Source of the DNA: JAPSGM01 sp036556985
GTDB lineage: Bacteria > Chloroflexota > Limnocylindria > QHBO01
Length of the DNA: 16,761 bases
Reading direction: 5' to 3'
NCBI GenBank assembly: GCA_036556985.1
Contig: DATBIK010000071.1
Coordinates: 1 to 16,761, forward strand
Both the position numbers and the translations under genes were made by a program. Under the pieces are notes generated by a model that made no database searches, had not been told where the DNA came from, and was given only the letters and a program-made list of their open reading frames with translations. Shown here piece after piece: positions 7,251-14,621 of the stretch. Position 1 is the first letter of the stretch, and each line of letters begins with the position of its first letter.

Positions 7251-7733
7251 GTGGCGGCCCTGCGCAACGCGCGCGCCACGTCGGCCGGCGGCGTCGTCCA
7301 TCGCTTCGTGGAAGGCCACACCCAGATCGTCCTCGTCCATCGGCGCCACCCCCGGCTGTGGGCGCTGCCAAAGGGCACCCCCGACGCCGGCGAGACGATC
7401 GAGGAGACCGCCCTGCGCGAGACCCGCGAGGAGACCGGCCTGCGGGTGGAGCTCGAGGAGCGCCTGCGCTCGATCAGCTACGTCTTCGTCCGCGGCCGGA
7501 CCCGCTTCCACAAGACGGTCCACTTCTTCCTCATGCGACCGGTGGGAGGTGATGTCTCGCTCCACGACCACGAGTTCGACGAGGTGCGCTGGTTTCAGCT
7601 CGCGGAGGGGCTGGAGCTCATGACCCACGCCACCGAGCGGAGCGTGGTCGAGGAGGCCGCCGCGCGCATCGCCGTGCGAGCCGCGCGTTCCGCCCTGCCT
7701 GCCGAGGCCGCGCGGGGCGAGGCGTCCTCGTGA
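7251..7733 (+). CDS. Nudix hydrolase
   Basis: Cytoplasmic Nudix-family pyrophosphohydrolase of 160 residues, which cleaves nucleoside diphosphates linked to another group. The Nudix box is perfect: G42-x5-E48-x7-R56-E57-x2-E60-E61-x-G63-L64, beginning at WALPKGTPDAGE. The glutamates coordinate the catalytic Mg2+. The WALPKG lead-in and the overall size resemble dinucleoside polyphosphate (Ap4A) or RppH-like hydrolases, but substrate cannot be assigned. GTG 7251 is the first start in the frame. There is no Shine-Dalgarno sequence, and the start lies 5 bases after the stop of the small arginine-rich frame. The TGA overlaps the gcvT start as GTGA (7730-7733), tying it to the glycine cleavage operon. 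Confidence 0.9.
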   Translation: MAALRNARATSAGGVVHRFVEGHTQIVLVHRRHPRLWALPKGTPDAGETIEETALRETREETGLRVELEERLRSISYVFVRGRTRFHKTVHFFLMRPVGGDVSLHDHEFDEVRWFQLAEGLELMTHATERSVVEEAAARIAVRAARSALPAEAARGEASS

Positions 7734-8851
7734 CCGTCGCCGGCGAGCTGCGGCGCACGCCGCTCCACGACGTCCACGAGGCGCTCGGCGCGCGCATGGT
7801 GCCGTTCGCCGGGTGGTCGATGCCGGTCCAGTACGCCGGCATCGTCGACGAGCACCGCACCGTGCGCGGTGCGGTCGGGCTGTTCGACCTGTCGCACATG
7901 GGCGAGGTGCTCGTCTCCGGGCCGGAGGCCCTCGCCTTCACGCGCTACGCGGTGGTGAGCGACCCGGGCACGCTGGAGCCCGGCCAGGCGCAGTACTCGA
8001 TGCTCTGCGCCGGGGACGGCGGGATCATCGACGACCTCATCGTGTACCGCACCGACGAGGGCTACCTCGTCGTCTGCAACGCGGGGAACCACGATGCCGT
8101 GGTCGAGCACCTCGAGGCGCTCCGCAACAGCGGCGACTTCGACGCCACCATCGAGGACCGATCCGACCGCACCGCGCTCATCGCGCCGCAGGGCCCGAAC
8201 GCGGGCGCACTGCTCGCCGAGCTCACCGACCTCGACCTCGACGCGCTCGGCTACTACCGCTCGATGCGCGGCGCCGTCGCGGGAATCGACTGCCTGGTGG
8301 CCCGCACCGGCTACACCGGCGAGGACGGCTTCGAGCTGTTCTGCGACGCGCGCCGGGCGCCGGCGCTGTGGGGCGCGATCATGGCCGCCGGCGAGCGCCA
8401 CGGGCTGAAGCCGGCCGGCCTCGGCGCCCGCGACACGCTGCGCCTGGAGGCGGGCATGCCGCTGTACGGCAACGAGCTGACCCGCGAGGTGAACCCGTAC
8501 GAGGCGAACCTGGGGCGGGTGGTCAAGCTCGAGAAGGGGGAGTTCGTGGGGCGCGCGGCGCTCGCATCGGTCCAGCAGACAGGCCCGCAGCGGAAGCTGG
8601 TTGGGCTCGTCATGCGCGACAACGCCGTGGCCCGCGGCGGCTACCCGGTCCGCGTCGAGGGCGGGGAAACCGGGGTCGTGACGAGCGGCACGATGTCGCC
8701 GACGCTCGGCGAGAAGATCGCGATGGCCTACGTGCCCGTAGCCGCGGCCGGCCCGGGGAACGAGGTGGAGGTCGTCGTCCGCGAGCGACCGTATCGGGCC
8801 GAGCAGGTAAAGTTGCCCTTCTACAAGCGTCCCCGACCGGAGGCCGGCTGA
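7730..8851 (+). CDS. gcvT: Glycine cleavage system T protein (aminomethyltransferase)
   Basis: GcvT takes the aminomethyl group from lipoyl-GcvH, releases ammonia and makes 5,10-methylene-tetrahydrofolate. The 373-residue length is typical (about 360-375). Conserved blocks: TPLHDVHEALGARMVPFAGW, VGLFDLSHMGEV (49-60), GGIIDDLIVY (97-106) with the catalytic aspartate, GYTGEDGFEL, GLGARDTLRLEAGMPLYGNE, and TSGTMSPTLGEKIAMAYV near the C-terminus. The folate-binding fold is complete and no key motif is missing. Start GTG 7730 overlaps the Nudix stop by 4 bases. A 53-base gap separates it from gcvH, the largest gap inside this operon. No glycine riboswitch is seen upstream. Confidence 0.96.
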   Translation: MTVAGELRRTPLHDVHEALGARMVPFAGWSMPVQYAGIVDEHRTVRGAVGLFDLSHMGEVLVSGPEALAFTRYAVVSDPGTLEPGQAQYSMLCAGDGGIIDDLIVYRTDEGYLVVCNAGNHDAVVEHLEALRNSGDFDATIEDRSDRTALIAPQGPNAGALLAELTDLDLDALGYYRSMRGAVAGIDCLVARTGYTGEDGFELFCDARRAPALWGAIMAAGERHGLKPAGLGARDTLRLEAGMPLYGNELTREVNPYEANLGRVVKLEKGEFVGRAALASVQQTGPQRKLVGLVMRDNAVARGGYPVRVEGGETGVVTSGTMSPTLGEKIAMAYVPVAAAGPGNEVEVVVRERPYRAEQVKLPFYKRPRPEAG

Positions 8852-8895
8852 CCGTCGGTCGCACCGCCCGGGGGCGACCCACGTCACGACAGCCT

Positions 8896-8901
8896 GAGGA
8901 G
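8896..8901 (+). promoter_or_regulatory. Shine-Dalgarno sequence of gcvH
   Basis: GAGGAG lies 3 bases before ATG 8905. The spacing is short but the match to the anti-Shine-Dalgarno is strong. It fixes the gcvH start and contrasts with the overlap-coupled or leaderless starts elsewhere in the window. Confidence 0.6.
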
Positions 8902-8904
8902 CCG

Positions 8905-9291
8905 ATGTCGTCCACCTACCCCGATGACCTCCGCTATTCGAAGGAGCACGAATGGGTGCGCGCCGACGGCGCGCAGGCCACCATCGGCATCACCAGCTTC
9001 GCCGCCGACGAGCTCGGCGACATCGTCTTCGTCGAGCTGCCGGAGCCGGGAACGCAGATCAGCCAGTTCGGCACGTTCGGGGTCATCGAGAGCGTGAAGG
9101 CGGTGAGCGACCTCTACGCGCCGATCTCGGGCGAGGTGGTCGAGGTCAACGAGGCGCTCCGCGACCGCCCCGAGCTGGTGAACGGCGACCCCTACGGCGA
9201 GGGCTGGATCGCGAAGGTCGCGCTATCCGACAGCGCCGAGCTGGACGGCCTCATGGACGCTGCCGCCTACGGGGAGTCGACCGCCGGCTGA
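8905..9291 (+). CDS. gcvH: Glycine cleavage system H protein (lipoyl carrier)
   Basis: GcvH is the mobile lipoylated carrier that shuttles the aminomethyl intermediate between P, T and L proteins. The product is 128 residues, the normal size. The opening YPDDLRYSKEHEWVR is diagnostic, and FVELPEPGT leads into the lipoylation hairpin GVIESVKAVSDLYAPISGEV, in which K65 is the lipoyl lysine. The C-terminal block LVNGDPYGEGWIAKV is also intact. The ATG at 8905 has a GAGGAG just upstream; the longer frame reaching back to 7813 is a shadow of gcvT. Its TGA (9289-9291) shares one base with the gcvPA ATG (TGATG). Confidence 0.97.
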   Translation: MSSTYPDDLRYSKEHEWVRADGAQATIGITSFAADELGDIVFVELPEPGTQISQFGTFGVIESVKAVSDLYAPISGEVVEVNEALRDRPELVNGDPYGEGWIAKVALSDSAELDGLMDAAAYGESTAG

Positions 9292-10637
9292 TGGCCTACT
9301 CACCGCACACCGCCGCCGACCACGAGCGGATGCTCGCCGCGGTCGGCGTGGACACGATCGAGGACCTCTTCGCCGACATCCCGCCCGCCGTCCGCGCCGA
9401 GCGGTTCGACGTCCCGCCGCCGCTCACCGAGCAGGAGGTGCGCGCCGAGGTCACGCGGCTCGCCTACCGCAACGCGCTGCCGCGGATCAGCTTCCTCGGC
9501 GCCGGCGCCTACCGCCACCTCGTGCCGGCGGTCGTCGGCGAGGTGATCGGCCGCGCCGAGTTCGCCACCGCCTACACCCCGTACCAGCCGGAGGTGAGCC
9601 AGGGAACGCTGCAGAGCATCTACGAGTTCCAGTCGATGGTCTGCGAGCTGACCGGCATGGAGGTCGCCAGCGCCTCGCATTACGATGGCGCGACGGCCAC
9701 CGCCGAGGCCGCGCTCATGGCCTGCCGCCTGACGCGGCGCGACCGGATCGCGGTGTCGAGCGCGGTCGGGGCGCAGACGCGGGCGGTGCTGCGCACCTAC
9801 TGCTCCGGGCCGCGGATCGAGGTCGTGGAGGTCGACGCCGACCTGGCCGATGGCGGCAGCGGCCTCACGCCGGTCGAGGCGGCCACGGCCGTGCTCGACG
9901 AGACGGTGGCCTGCCTCGTCGTGGCGCAGCCGAACTTCTTCGGAGGGATCGAGCCGATGCGCGAGCTGGCCGATGCCGCGCACGACGTGGGTGCCCAGCT
10001 CGTGGTCCTCGTCGAGCCGACCTCGCTCGCGATCCTCGAGGCGCCGGGCGCCGCCGGCGCCGACATCGTCACCGCCGAGGGGCAGCCGCTCGGCATCCCG
10101 CTCTCGTTCGGCGGCCCGTACGTCGGGCTCATGGCCGCCCGCATGGCATCGGTGCGCCAGATGCCGGGCCGCCTGGTGGGCGCCACCCGCGACGCGGCCG
10201 GCCGCAAGGGCTATGTCCTCACCCTCCAGGCGCGCGAGCAGCACATCCGCCGCGAGAAGGCGGCCTCGAACATCTGCACCAACCAGGCCCTTTGCGCGCT
10301 CGCCGCCACTGCCTACCTGACCGCGGTCGGACCGGAGGGGCTGCGTGAGGTGGCCGAGCTGTCGATGCTCCAGGCCCGCCACCTGGCCGCCGCCATCGAG
10401 GGGGCCGGCCTCGGAAAGCGTCGCTTCGCCGCCCCCTACTTCGCCGAGATCGCCATCCGCATCCCGGAGGCGGCCCGCGTGCATGCCGCGCTCGCCGAGC
10501 GCGGGATCGTGGCCGGCTACCCGCTGTGGGACGACTATCCGCAGCTCGAAGACACGCTGCTCCTGGCGGCGACCGAGCTCACCACCGACGCCGAGATCGA
10601 CGCGCTCGTCGACGCGCTCGCAGAGGTGGCGGCATGA
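9291..10637 (+). CDS. gcvPA: Glycine decarboxylase subunit 1 (P protein, alpha)
   Basis: N-terminal half of the split PLP-dependent glycine decarboxylase; it pairs with GcvPB to decarboxylate glycine and load the aminomethyl group onto GcvH. The length of 448 residues fits the split form. Recognisable blocks: ISFLGAGAYRHLVPAVVGEV (66-85), YTPYQPEVSQGTLQSIYEFQ (95-114), SHYDGATATAEA (129-140), GADIVTAEGQPLGIPLSFGG and KAASNICTNQALCALAA. The N-terminal residues HTAADHERMLAAVGVDTIEDLF match the family opening. The start ATG 9291 overlaps the gcvH stop by one base and the stop overlaps the gcvPB ATG (ATGA), so the two halves are made in a coupled way, as expected for a heteromeric enzyme. Confidence 0.96.
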   Translation: MAYSPHTAADHERMLAAVGVDTIEDLFADIPPAVRAERFDVPPPLTEQEVRAEVTRLAYRNALPRISFLGAGAYRHLVPAVVGEVIGRAEFATAYTPYQPEVSQGTLQSIYEFQSMVCELTGMEVASASHYDGATATAEAALMACRLTRRDRIAVSSAVGAQTRAVLRTYCSGPRIEVVEVDADLADGGSGLTPVEAATAVLDETVACLVVAQPNFFGGIEPMRELADAAHDVGAQLVVLVEPTSLAILEAPGAAGADIVTAEGQPLGIPLSFGGPYVGLMAARMASVRQMPGRLVGATRDAAGRKGYVLTLQAREQHIRREKAASNICTNQALCALAATAYLTAVGPEGLREVAELSMLQARHLAAAIEGAGLGKRRFAAPYFAEIAIRIPEAARVHAALAERGIVAGYPLWDDYPQLEDTLLLAATELTTDAEIDALVDALAEVAA

Positions 10638-12283
10638 GCGTGGCCGAGCGCCCCGGCACGGCCGCCGCCGATCCCTCCGGCCGGGGGGCGGCCTTCGCCT
10701 CGCCGGCGGCGGGGGAGGAGCTCACCATCGTCGAGCCGCTCATCTTCGAGGCCGGCGCGCCCGGTCGCCGCGGGGTGCGCTTCCCGGCCGCCACCGACGC
10801 AGCGCGCGAGGCCGCTGCCGGCCAGCCGGATCTGCCGGCATCCGCGCTGCGCGCCGAGGCGCCCCGCCTCCCCGAAGTGAGCGAGCTCGACCTGCTGCGC
10901 CACTTCAACCGGCTCAGCCACCTGAACCACGCCATCGACCTCGGCTTCTACCCGCTCGGGTCGTGCACGATGAAGTACAACCCGAAGGTGAACGAGTGGG
11001 CCGCGGCGCGCACGGGTTTCGCCGCCTCGCACCCGCTCGACCCGGCGTCCTGCGCGCAGGGCAGCCTGGAGCTGGAGTGGCTGCTCGCCGAGCTATTGCG
11101 CGAGATCAGCGGCTTCGCCGCGGTCAGCCTCCAGCCGGCGGCCGGGGCGCACGGCGAGCTGACCGGCATGCTCATGACCCGCGCCTACCATCGGTCGCGC
11201 GGGGAGGGGGAGCAGCGGACCCGGGTGCTCGTGCCGGACAGCGCGCACGGCACGAACCCGGCCACGGCCACGATGGTCGGCTACGAGACGGTCACGATCC
11301 GCTCGAACGAGCGCGGCGGGATCGACCTCGGCGCGCTGCGCGAGGCGCTCGACGAGCGCACCGCGGCGCTCATGATCACGAACCCGAGCACGCTCGGCAT
11401 CTTCGAGGACCAGATCGACCAGGTCCTCGCCGCGGTCCGCGAGGCGGGCGCCATCGCCTACATGGACGGGGCGAACCTGAACGCGATCCTCGGCCGCTTC
11501 CGCCCGGGCGAGGCCGGCTTCGACGTCATGCACTTCAACCTGCACAAGACCTTCTCGACGCCGCACGGGGGTGGCGGTCCTGGCGCCGGCCCGGTCGGCG
11601 TCAGCGAGCGGCTCGCCCCGTACCTGCCCGGGCCGCTTCCACTCCTCGTGGAGGGGGACGCCGACGAGGTGCGCCGCAACGCGTGGGCCGGCCGCTCCAC
11701 GCCGAACGCGCGCTTCGCGCTCGAGGCCGCGGACGCTCGCCCGGAGTCCATCGGCCGGGTGCGGGCCTTCACCGGCAACTTCGGCATGTTCGTGCGCGCC
11801 TACACCTACATCCGCAGCAACGGCGACGCCGGCCTGCGGGCGGTGAGCGAGGACGCGGTGCTCGCCGCGAATTACCTGCGCGTGCGCCTGGCCGATGCCT
11901 ACGACCTGCCCTACGACCGCATCTGCAAGCACGAGGTCGTCTTCAGCGGACGGCGCCAGAAGCGCCAGCACGGGGTCACGACACTCGACATCGCGAAGGC
12001 CATCCTCGACCACGGCATCCATCCGCCCACGATCTACTTCCCGCTCATCGTCGAGGAGGCGCTCATGATCGAGCCCACCGAGACGGAGTCGATGGAGACG
12101 CTCGACCGGTTCGTGGACGTCATGCACGGCATCGCCGCACAGGCCGAGGCCGATCCCGACGCGCTGAAGCGGGCCCCGACCTCCACCCCGGTCGGCCGCC
12201 TCGACGAGGCGGGCGCCGCGCGGCGCCCGGACCTGCGCGTCGACTTCCGCGCCACGGCATCGGCTGAAACCGGCTCCGAATGA
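10634..12283 (+). CDS. gcvPB: Glycine decarboxylase subunit 2 (P protein, beta)
   Basis: C-terminal, PLP-carrying half of the split P protein, 549 residues, somewhat longer than the common 480-520. The PLP lysine is K305 in NLHKTFSTPHGGGGPGAG, starting near residue 302. Other blocks: HFNRLSHLNHAIDLGFYPLG, CTMKYNPKVNE, QPAAGAHGELTGML, DSAHGTNPATA, MITNPSTLGIFE, DGANLNAI, and the C-terminal HPPTIYFPLIVEEALMIEPT with TPVGRLDEAGAAR. The first 25 residues are Ala/Pro/Gly-rich and probably disordered; a later start is possible, but ATG 10634 overlaps the gcvPA stop by 4 bases and is the natural choice. The TGA overlaps the possible ATG of the sigma factor gene. Confidence 0.96.
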   Translation: MSVAERPGTAAADPSGRGAAFASPAAGEELTIVEPLIFEAGAPGRRGVRFPAATDAAREAAAGQPDLPASALRAEAPRLPEVSELDLLRHFNRLSHLNHAIDLGFYPLGSCTMKYNPKVNEWAAARTGFAASHPLDPASCAQGSLELEWLLAELLREISGFAAVSLQPAAGAHGELTGMLMTRAYHRSRGEGEQRTRVLVPDSAHGTNPATATMVGYETVTIRSNERGGIDLGALREALDERTAALMITNPSTLGIFEDQIDQVLAAVREAGAIAYMDGANLNAILGRFRPGEAGFDVMHFNLHKTFSTPHGGGGPGAGPVGVSERLAPYLPGPLPLLVEGDADEVRRNAWAGRSTPNARFALEAADARPESIGRVRAFTGNFGMFVRAYTYIRSNGDAGLRAVSEDAVLAANYLRVRLADAYDLPYDRICKHEVVFSGRRQKRQHGVTTLDIAKAILDHGIHPPTIYFPLIVEEALMIEPTETESMETLDRFVDVMHGIAAQAEADPDALKRAPTSTPVGRLDEAGAARRPDLRVDFRATASAETGSE

Positions 12284-12939
12284 ACGTGGAGAGGCCGCGA
12301 GGCGTAGTATTCGGCACCAAGCGGCCGTTGCATCACGGGGTGCCAGTGGGAACGACGCAGCCGGATGGCCTCGTCGAGCGCATGCAGTCGGGGGACCTGG
12401 GCGCGTTCGAGGAGTTCTTCAATACCTACAAGCGGCCGGTCTACACGACTGCGCTGGCGATCACGCGCGATCCGTTCCTGGCCGAGGAGATCCTGCAGGA
12501 TTGCTTCGTCAAGGCATACCGCGTCCGAGAGCGGTTGCGGACCGATGTCTCTCCGCTGCCGTGGCTCCAGCGCGTCACGACGAACCTGTGCTACAGCCGC
12601 ATCGCCCGCCGGCGGGCGATCATGGAGCCGCTCACCACGCTCATCACGAACGTGGTGGCCGACCTCACCTCGCGCCCGGAGCAGGTGGCCGAGTCGCGCG
12701 AGATCATCGAGGTCCTGCAGCGCGGCATCGACGCGCTGCCGCCCAAGCAGCAGACCGCCGTCATCCTCTACTACCTGCACGGCTACTCGCTGGCCGAGGC
12801 GGCGGAGATCGCCGAGTGCAACGTCGGCACCATGAAGTCACGCCTCCATTACGCCCTGAAGGCGCTGCGGGCCCTGCTGCCCGTCGAGCGTCGGGCTTCG
12901 GCGCCGGATGCGCGCCTCGCGACCGATGAGCTGCCATAA
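12280..12939 (+). CDS. ECF-type RNA polymerase sigma factor
   Basis: Sigma-70 family, extracytoplasmic-function type, 219 residues from ATG 12280. Region 2 spans FEEFFNTYKRPVYTTALAIT, with LAEEILQDCFVKAYR, WLQRVTTNLCYSRIARRR for core and -10 binding. Region 4 is IDALPPKQQTAVILYYLHGY with SLAEAAEIAECNVGTMKSRL, a helix-turn-helix for the -35 element. ATG 12280 overlaps the gcvPB stop as ATGA, but the first 20 residues do not look like sigma and have weaker codon bias. GTG 12346, giving 197 residues and preceded by GGGG, is a real alternative, especially given the TAGTAT box at 12305. The following gene is its anti-sigma factor, overlapping by 14 bases. Its target promoters cannot be deduced here. 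Confidence 0.92.
   Translation: MNVERPRGVVFGTKRPLHHGVPVGTTQPDGLVERMQSGDLGAFEEFFNTYKRPVYTTALAITRDPFLAEEILQDCFVKAYRVRERLRTDVSPLPWLQRVTTNLCYSRIARRRAIMEPLTTLITNVVADLTSRPEQVAESREIIEVLQRGIDALPPKQQTAVILYYLHGYSLAEAAEIAECNVGTMKSRLHYALKALRALLPVERRASAPDARLATDELP
12305..12310 (+). promoter_or_regulatory. Possible -10 box inside the annotated start of the sigma gene
   Basis: TAGTAT stands out in GC-rich sequence, in a stretch with poor coding bias. A transcript from here could serve a shorter sigma factor starting at GTG 12340 or 12346 and uncouple the sigma unit from the gcv operon. The only -35 candidate is the weak TGAACG at 12281-12286 (18-base spacing). Confidence 0.3.
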
Positions 12940-13498
12940 GGTCAGCCGCGCGCTGCTCGAGCGCTTCCGGTTCGGAGAGCTCGACGCGGACTGTGACGCC
13001 TACCTCGCCCACGTCGAGCGCTGCCGCGCCTGCCAGGACGAGATCGCCGTCGACCGTGAGCTCGCCGAGCGGCTTCGTTCCGCCCTCCGGGAACGGGTGA
13101 CCGGCTTCGAGCCGTCGCCGGCGGTGTGGCGCGCGGTCCGGCTCCAGGCCGCCGATCCCGAGCCGCCCGGCCGATGGTCAACGGTCGTCCTGTCGCTCAG
13201 CCGCGGGCTGCGGGTCATGGTGCCCGCCGCCGCGGTCATGCTGGCCGCCGTCCTCGCCTGGTCGCAGCCGGCGACCGACGAGGGGCCGGCGCTCGTGTCG
13301 CCGCTCGCCAGCCGAATGCAGTGGCAGGAGCAGCTTTCCGACACCGCCAGTGTGGCCGAGCCGGTGCACGAGGTCGTGGTCATCCCGTCGCCGAGCGTCC
13401 AGCTGCCGGTGCCGTCCGGCGAGATGGCGTATGCCGAGCTCGTGACGAGCATCAAGCTGCCGACCGGAGAACCCACCACGGGTGGCGTCATCCGGTGA
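12926..13498 (+). CDS. Zinc-finger transmembrane anti-sigma factor
   Basis: Likely partner of the upstream ECF sigma factor, 190 residues. The N-terminal cytoplasmic domain has the zinc-binding anti-sigma motif H29-x3-C33-x2-C36 (HVERCRAC), preceded by CHKVSRALLERFRFGELD, which matches the zf-HC2/ZAS pattern. A single membrane helix runs at about 96-113 (VMVPAAAVMLAAVLAW). The outer region (about 114-190) is Pro/Ser/Val-rich without a recognised sensor domain. ATG 12926 fits the family N-terminus better than the in-frame ATG 12908; both lie inside the sigma gene, so translation is coupled. The stop overlaps the next GTG as GTGA. In known systems such a protein holds sigma inactive until a surface signal triggers proteolysis or a conformational change. 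Confidence 0.85.
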   Translation: MSCHKVSRALLERFRFGELDADCDAYLAHVERCRACQDEIAVDRELAERLRSALRERVTGFEPSPAVWRAVRLQAADPEPPGRWSTVVLSLSRGLRVMVPAAAVMLAAVLAWSQPATDEGPALVSPLASRMQWQEQLSDTASVAEPVHEVVVIPSPSVQLPVPSGEMAYAELVTSIKLPTGEPTTGGVIR

Positions 13499-14319
13499 TC
13501 TCTCCCCGGCGCGTGGCCGCCGCGGGCATGGCGGCGCTCCTCCTGTTCGTCGCCGCCTGCGAGGCCGGTCCGCCCGGCGCGAGCGGCGGGACGCCCGCGC
13601 CCACTCCGCTGGCAACGCCCACCGCGGGCGCGCCGACGCTCCTCACCGCCGCCTACGAGGTCGGGCCGCCACCCGGTCCGGTCAAGCCGTTCCGCGGCCT
13701 CATGGAGCAGGAAGTTCAGGTCTACCAGGGCTGGGTCACGATGCGGATCCGCATGACGAACACCGGCGAGGAGCCGATCACCTTTTTGAACACGCTCTAC
13801 GACTACGAGCCGCTCCAGCTCTACGAGCCGCTCGTGCGCCTGGAATGGACCGATGGCACGGCGGCCTCCTCCGGCCGCCGCGGTCGCTTCTTCCCGACGC
13901 CGGCGATCCTCCAGCCCGGCGAGGAGGCGGTGTACCTCATGGGCGCGTCCCCGGTGCTCGAGGTGGGGAACGGCGAGCTCGGCGACCTCGTGACGCACAT
14001 CAAGTACTGCCCCACGCGCGGGATGGACGACGTGCCGGGCCTGCCGCTCGAGGTCACGGATCTCGAATGGGAAACCGGTCAGGACGGCGTCACGACCGTG
14101 CGCGGCATCATCCACGAGACCCAGGATGTGCGGCGCTTCGGCAGCCCCACCATCGGCGTGGAGTTCAGCGGCCCAGACGGGGAGTTCCTGGGAGCGATCG
14201 TGGAGGACGGCATCGGCGAGCGCATGGAGCCCGGCGAGTCGCGCCCGTTCGAGATCAGCGGCCCGGGCGTCCGAACCGACGGCCAGGTCACGCTCAGCGC
14301 GGGAGCGTGGGTGCGCTAG
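13495..14319 (+). CDS. Lipoprotein with FxLYD-like domain, third gene of the sigma unit
   Basis: A 274-residue secreted lipoprotein. The N-terminus has RR, a hydrophobic stretch and lipobox V19-A20-A21-C22 (LLLFVAAC), so C22 would be lipidated. A Pro/Thr/Ala/Gly-rich tether follows. The body has a beta-rich segment (about 78-145: RIRMTNTGEEPITFL up to LQPGEEAVYLMG) and a C-terminal FxLYD-like domain at about 183-268. In the latter, a variable beta strand is followed by TIGVEFSGPDGEFLGAIVED and MEPGESRPFEIS, the pattern of extracellular FxLYD modules. The partner is unknown. The start GTG 13495 overlaps the anti-sigma stop by 4 bases, so it probably works with, or is a sensor for, the anti-sigma factor; this is inference. 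Family call is moderate; lipoprotein nature is strong. Confidence 0.78.
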   Translation: MISPRRVAAAGMAALLLFVAACEAGPPGASGGTPAPTPLATPTAGAPTLLTAAYEVGPPPGPVKPFRGLMEQEVQVYQGWVTMRIRMTNTGEEPITFLNTLYDYEPLQLYEPLVRLEWTDGTAASSGRRGRFFPTPAILQPGEEAVYLMGASPVLEVGNGELGDLVTHIKYCPTRGMDDVPGLPLEVTDLEWETGQDGVTTVRGIIHETQDVRRFGSPTIGVEFSGPDGEFLGAIVEDGIGERMEPGESRPFEISGPGVRTDGQVTLSAGAWVR

Positions 14320-14351
14320 GCCCGGCATGAACCTCCGAAGGATGATCCGGG

Positions 14352-14357
14352 TATAGT
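14352..14357 (+). promoter_or_regulatory. Putative -10 box upstream of the peptide-transporter gene
   Basis: TATAGT lies in the most AT-rich patch of the window, 33 bases after the lipoprotein stop. The best -35 is the weak TGAACC (14328-14333), 18 bases away. Transcription would begin near 14364, giving a leader of about 258 bases before ATG 14622. Confidence 0.5.
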
Positions 14358-14363
14358 TAATTG

Positions 14364-14390
14364 AAGGCCAAGGCCGCATTGGCCTTTCTT
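14364..14390 (+). terminator. Hairpin with T-rich tail after the sigma/lipoprotein unit
   Basis: AAGGCCAA (14364-14371) pairs perfectly with TTGGCCTT (14379-14386) around a 7-base loop, and is followed by TCTT. Placed 45 bases after the lipoprotein stop, it looks like an intrinsic terminator of the upstream operon. It also coincides with the predicted start of the next transcript, so it could instead be a 5' hairpin. Confidence 0.6.
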
Positions 14391-14611
14391 GACGCGCCGT
14401 GTGCCGGCGGTCAATCATTGCGGGCGCTTTGCACAGGGACGCCATCAAGCCGGCGAAGCCGGGGTCGCTGTGGCTACCGCGAAGCGTGGGAATTGGAGGA
14501 GGACGGCGCCCAACCGTGAACGGCACCCGCCAAGGTTCACCGGTGTTGCCCGTGGTCCGAGACCCGGGCGCCGCTACGTCCCCCCAACCCCAGATGGCAC
14601 CCCCCTTCATT

Positions 14612-14617
14612 GGAGGA
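14612..14617 (+). promoter_or_regulatory. Shine-Dalgarno sequence of the substrate-binding protein gene
   Basis: GGAGGA ends 4 bases before ATG 14622. It is the strongest ribosome-binding site in the window. It decides the start in favour of ATG 14622 over the TTG at 14610, because that TTG overlaps the site itself. Confidence 0.85.
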
Positions 14618-14621
14618 ACAT

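Larger units (their letters stand above)
14320..14621 (+). other. Structured non-coding region and probable 5' leader of the peptide-transporter gene
   Basis: No convincing gene lies in these 302 bases: the open frames 14389-14649 and 14399-14632 have mixed third positions and run into the transporter start. The stretch contains an unusually AT-rich patch (14351-14365) with TATAGT, the hairpin 14364-14387, and a further dyad in which TTGAC and CGCCG (within 14389-14399) pair with CGGCG and GTCAA (14405-14414). A tight hairpin CCGGC-GAA-GCCGG (14450-14462) and an 8-base palindrome CACCGGTG (14538-14545) follow. It could be a regulatory leader of about 250 bases. I could not match it to a known riboswitch class. 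Confidence 0.55.

Noticed and set aside
11093..12127. Minus-strand frame of 344 codons opposite gcvPB
   Set aside because: It lies wholly inside the conserved gcvPB coding region and shows no recognisable domain; it exists because stop codons are rare in GC-rich antisense sequence.
14420..14500. c-di-GMP-I (GEMM) riboswitch
   Set aside because: Only GCACAGGG resembles the consensus; the GCAAACC, GACGCAAAGCC and receptor elements are absent, so the match is not supported.
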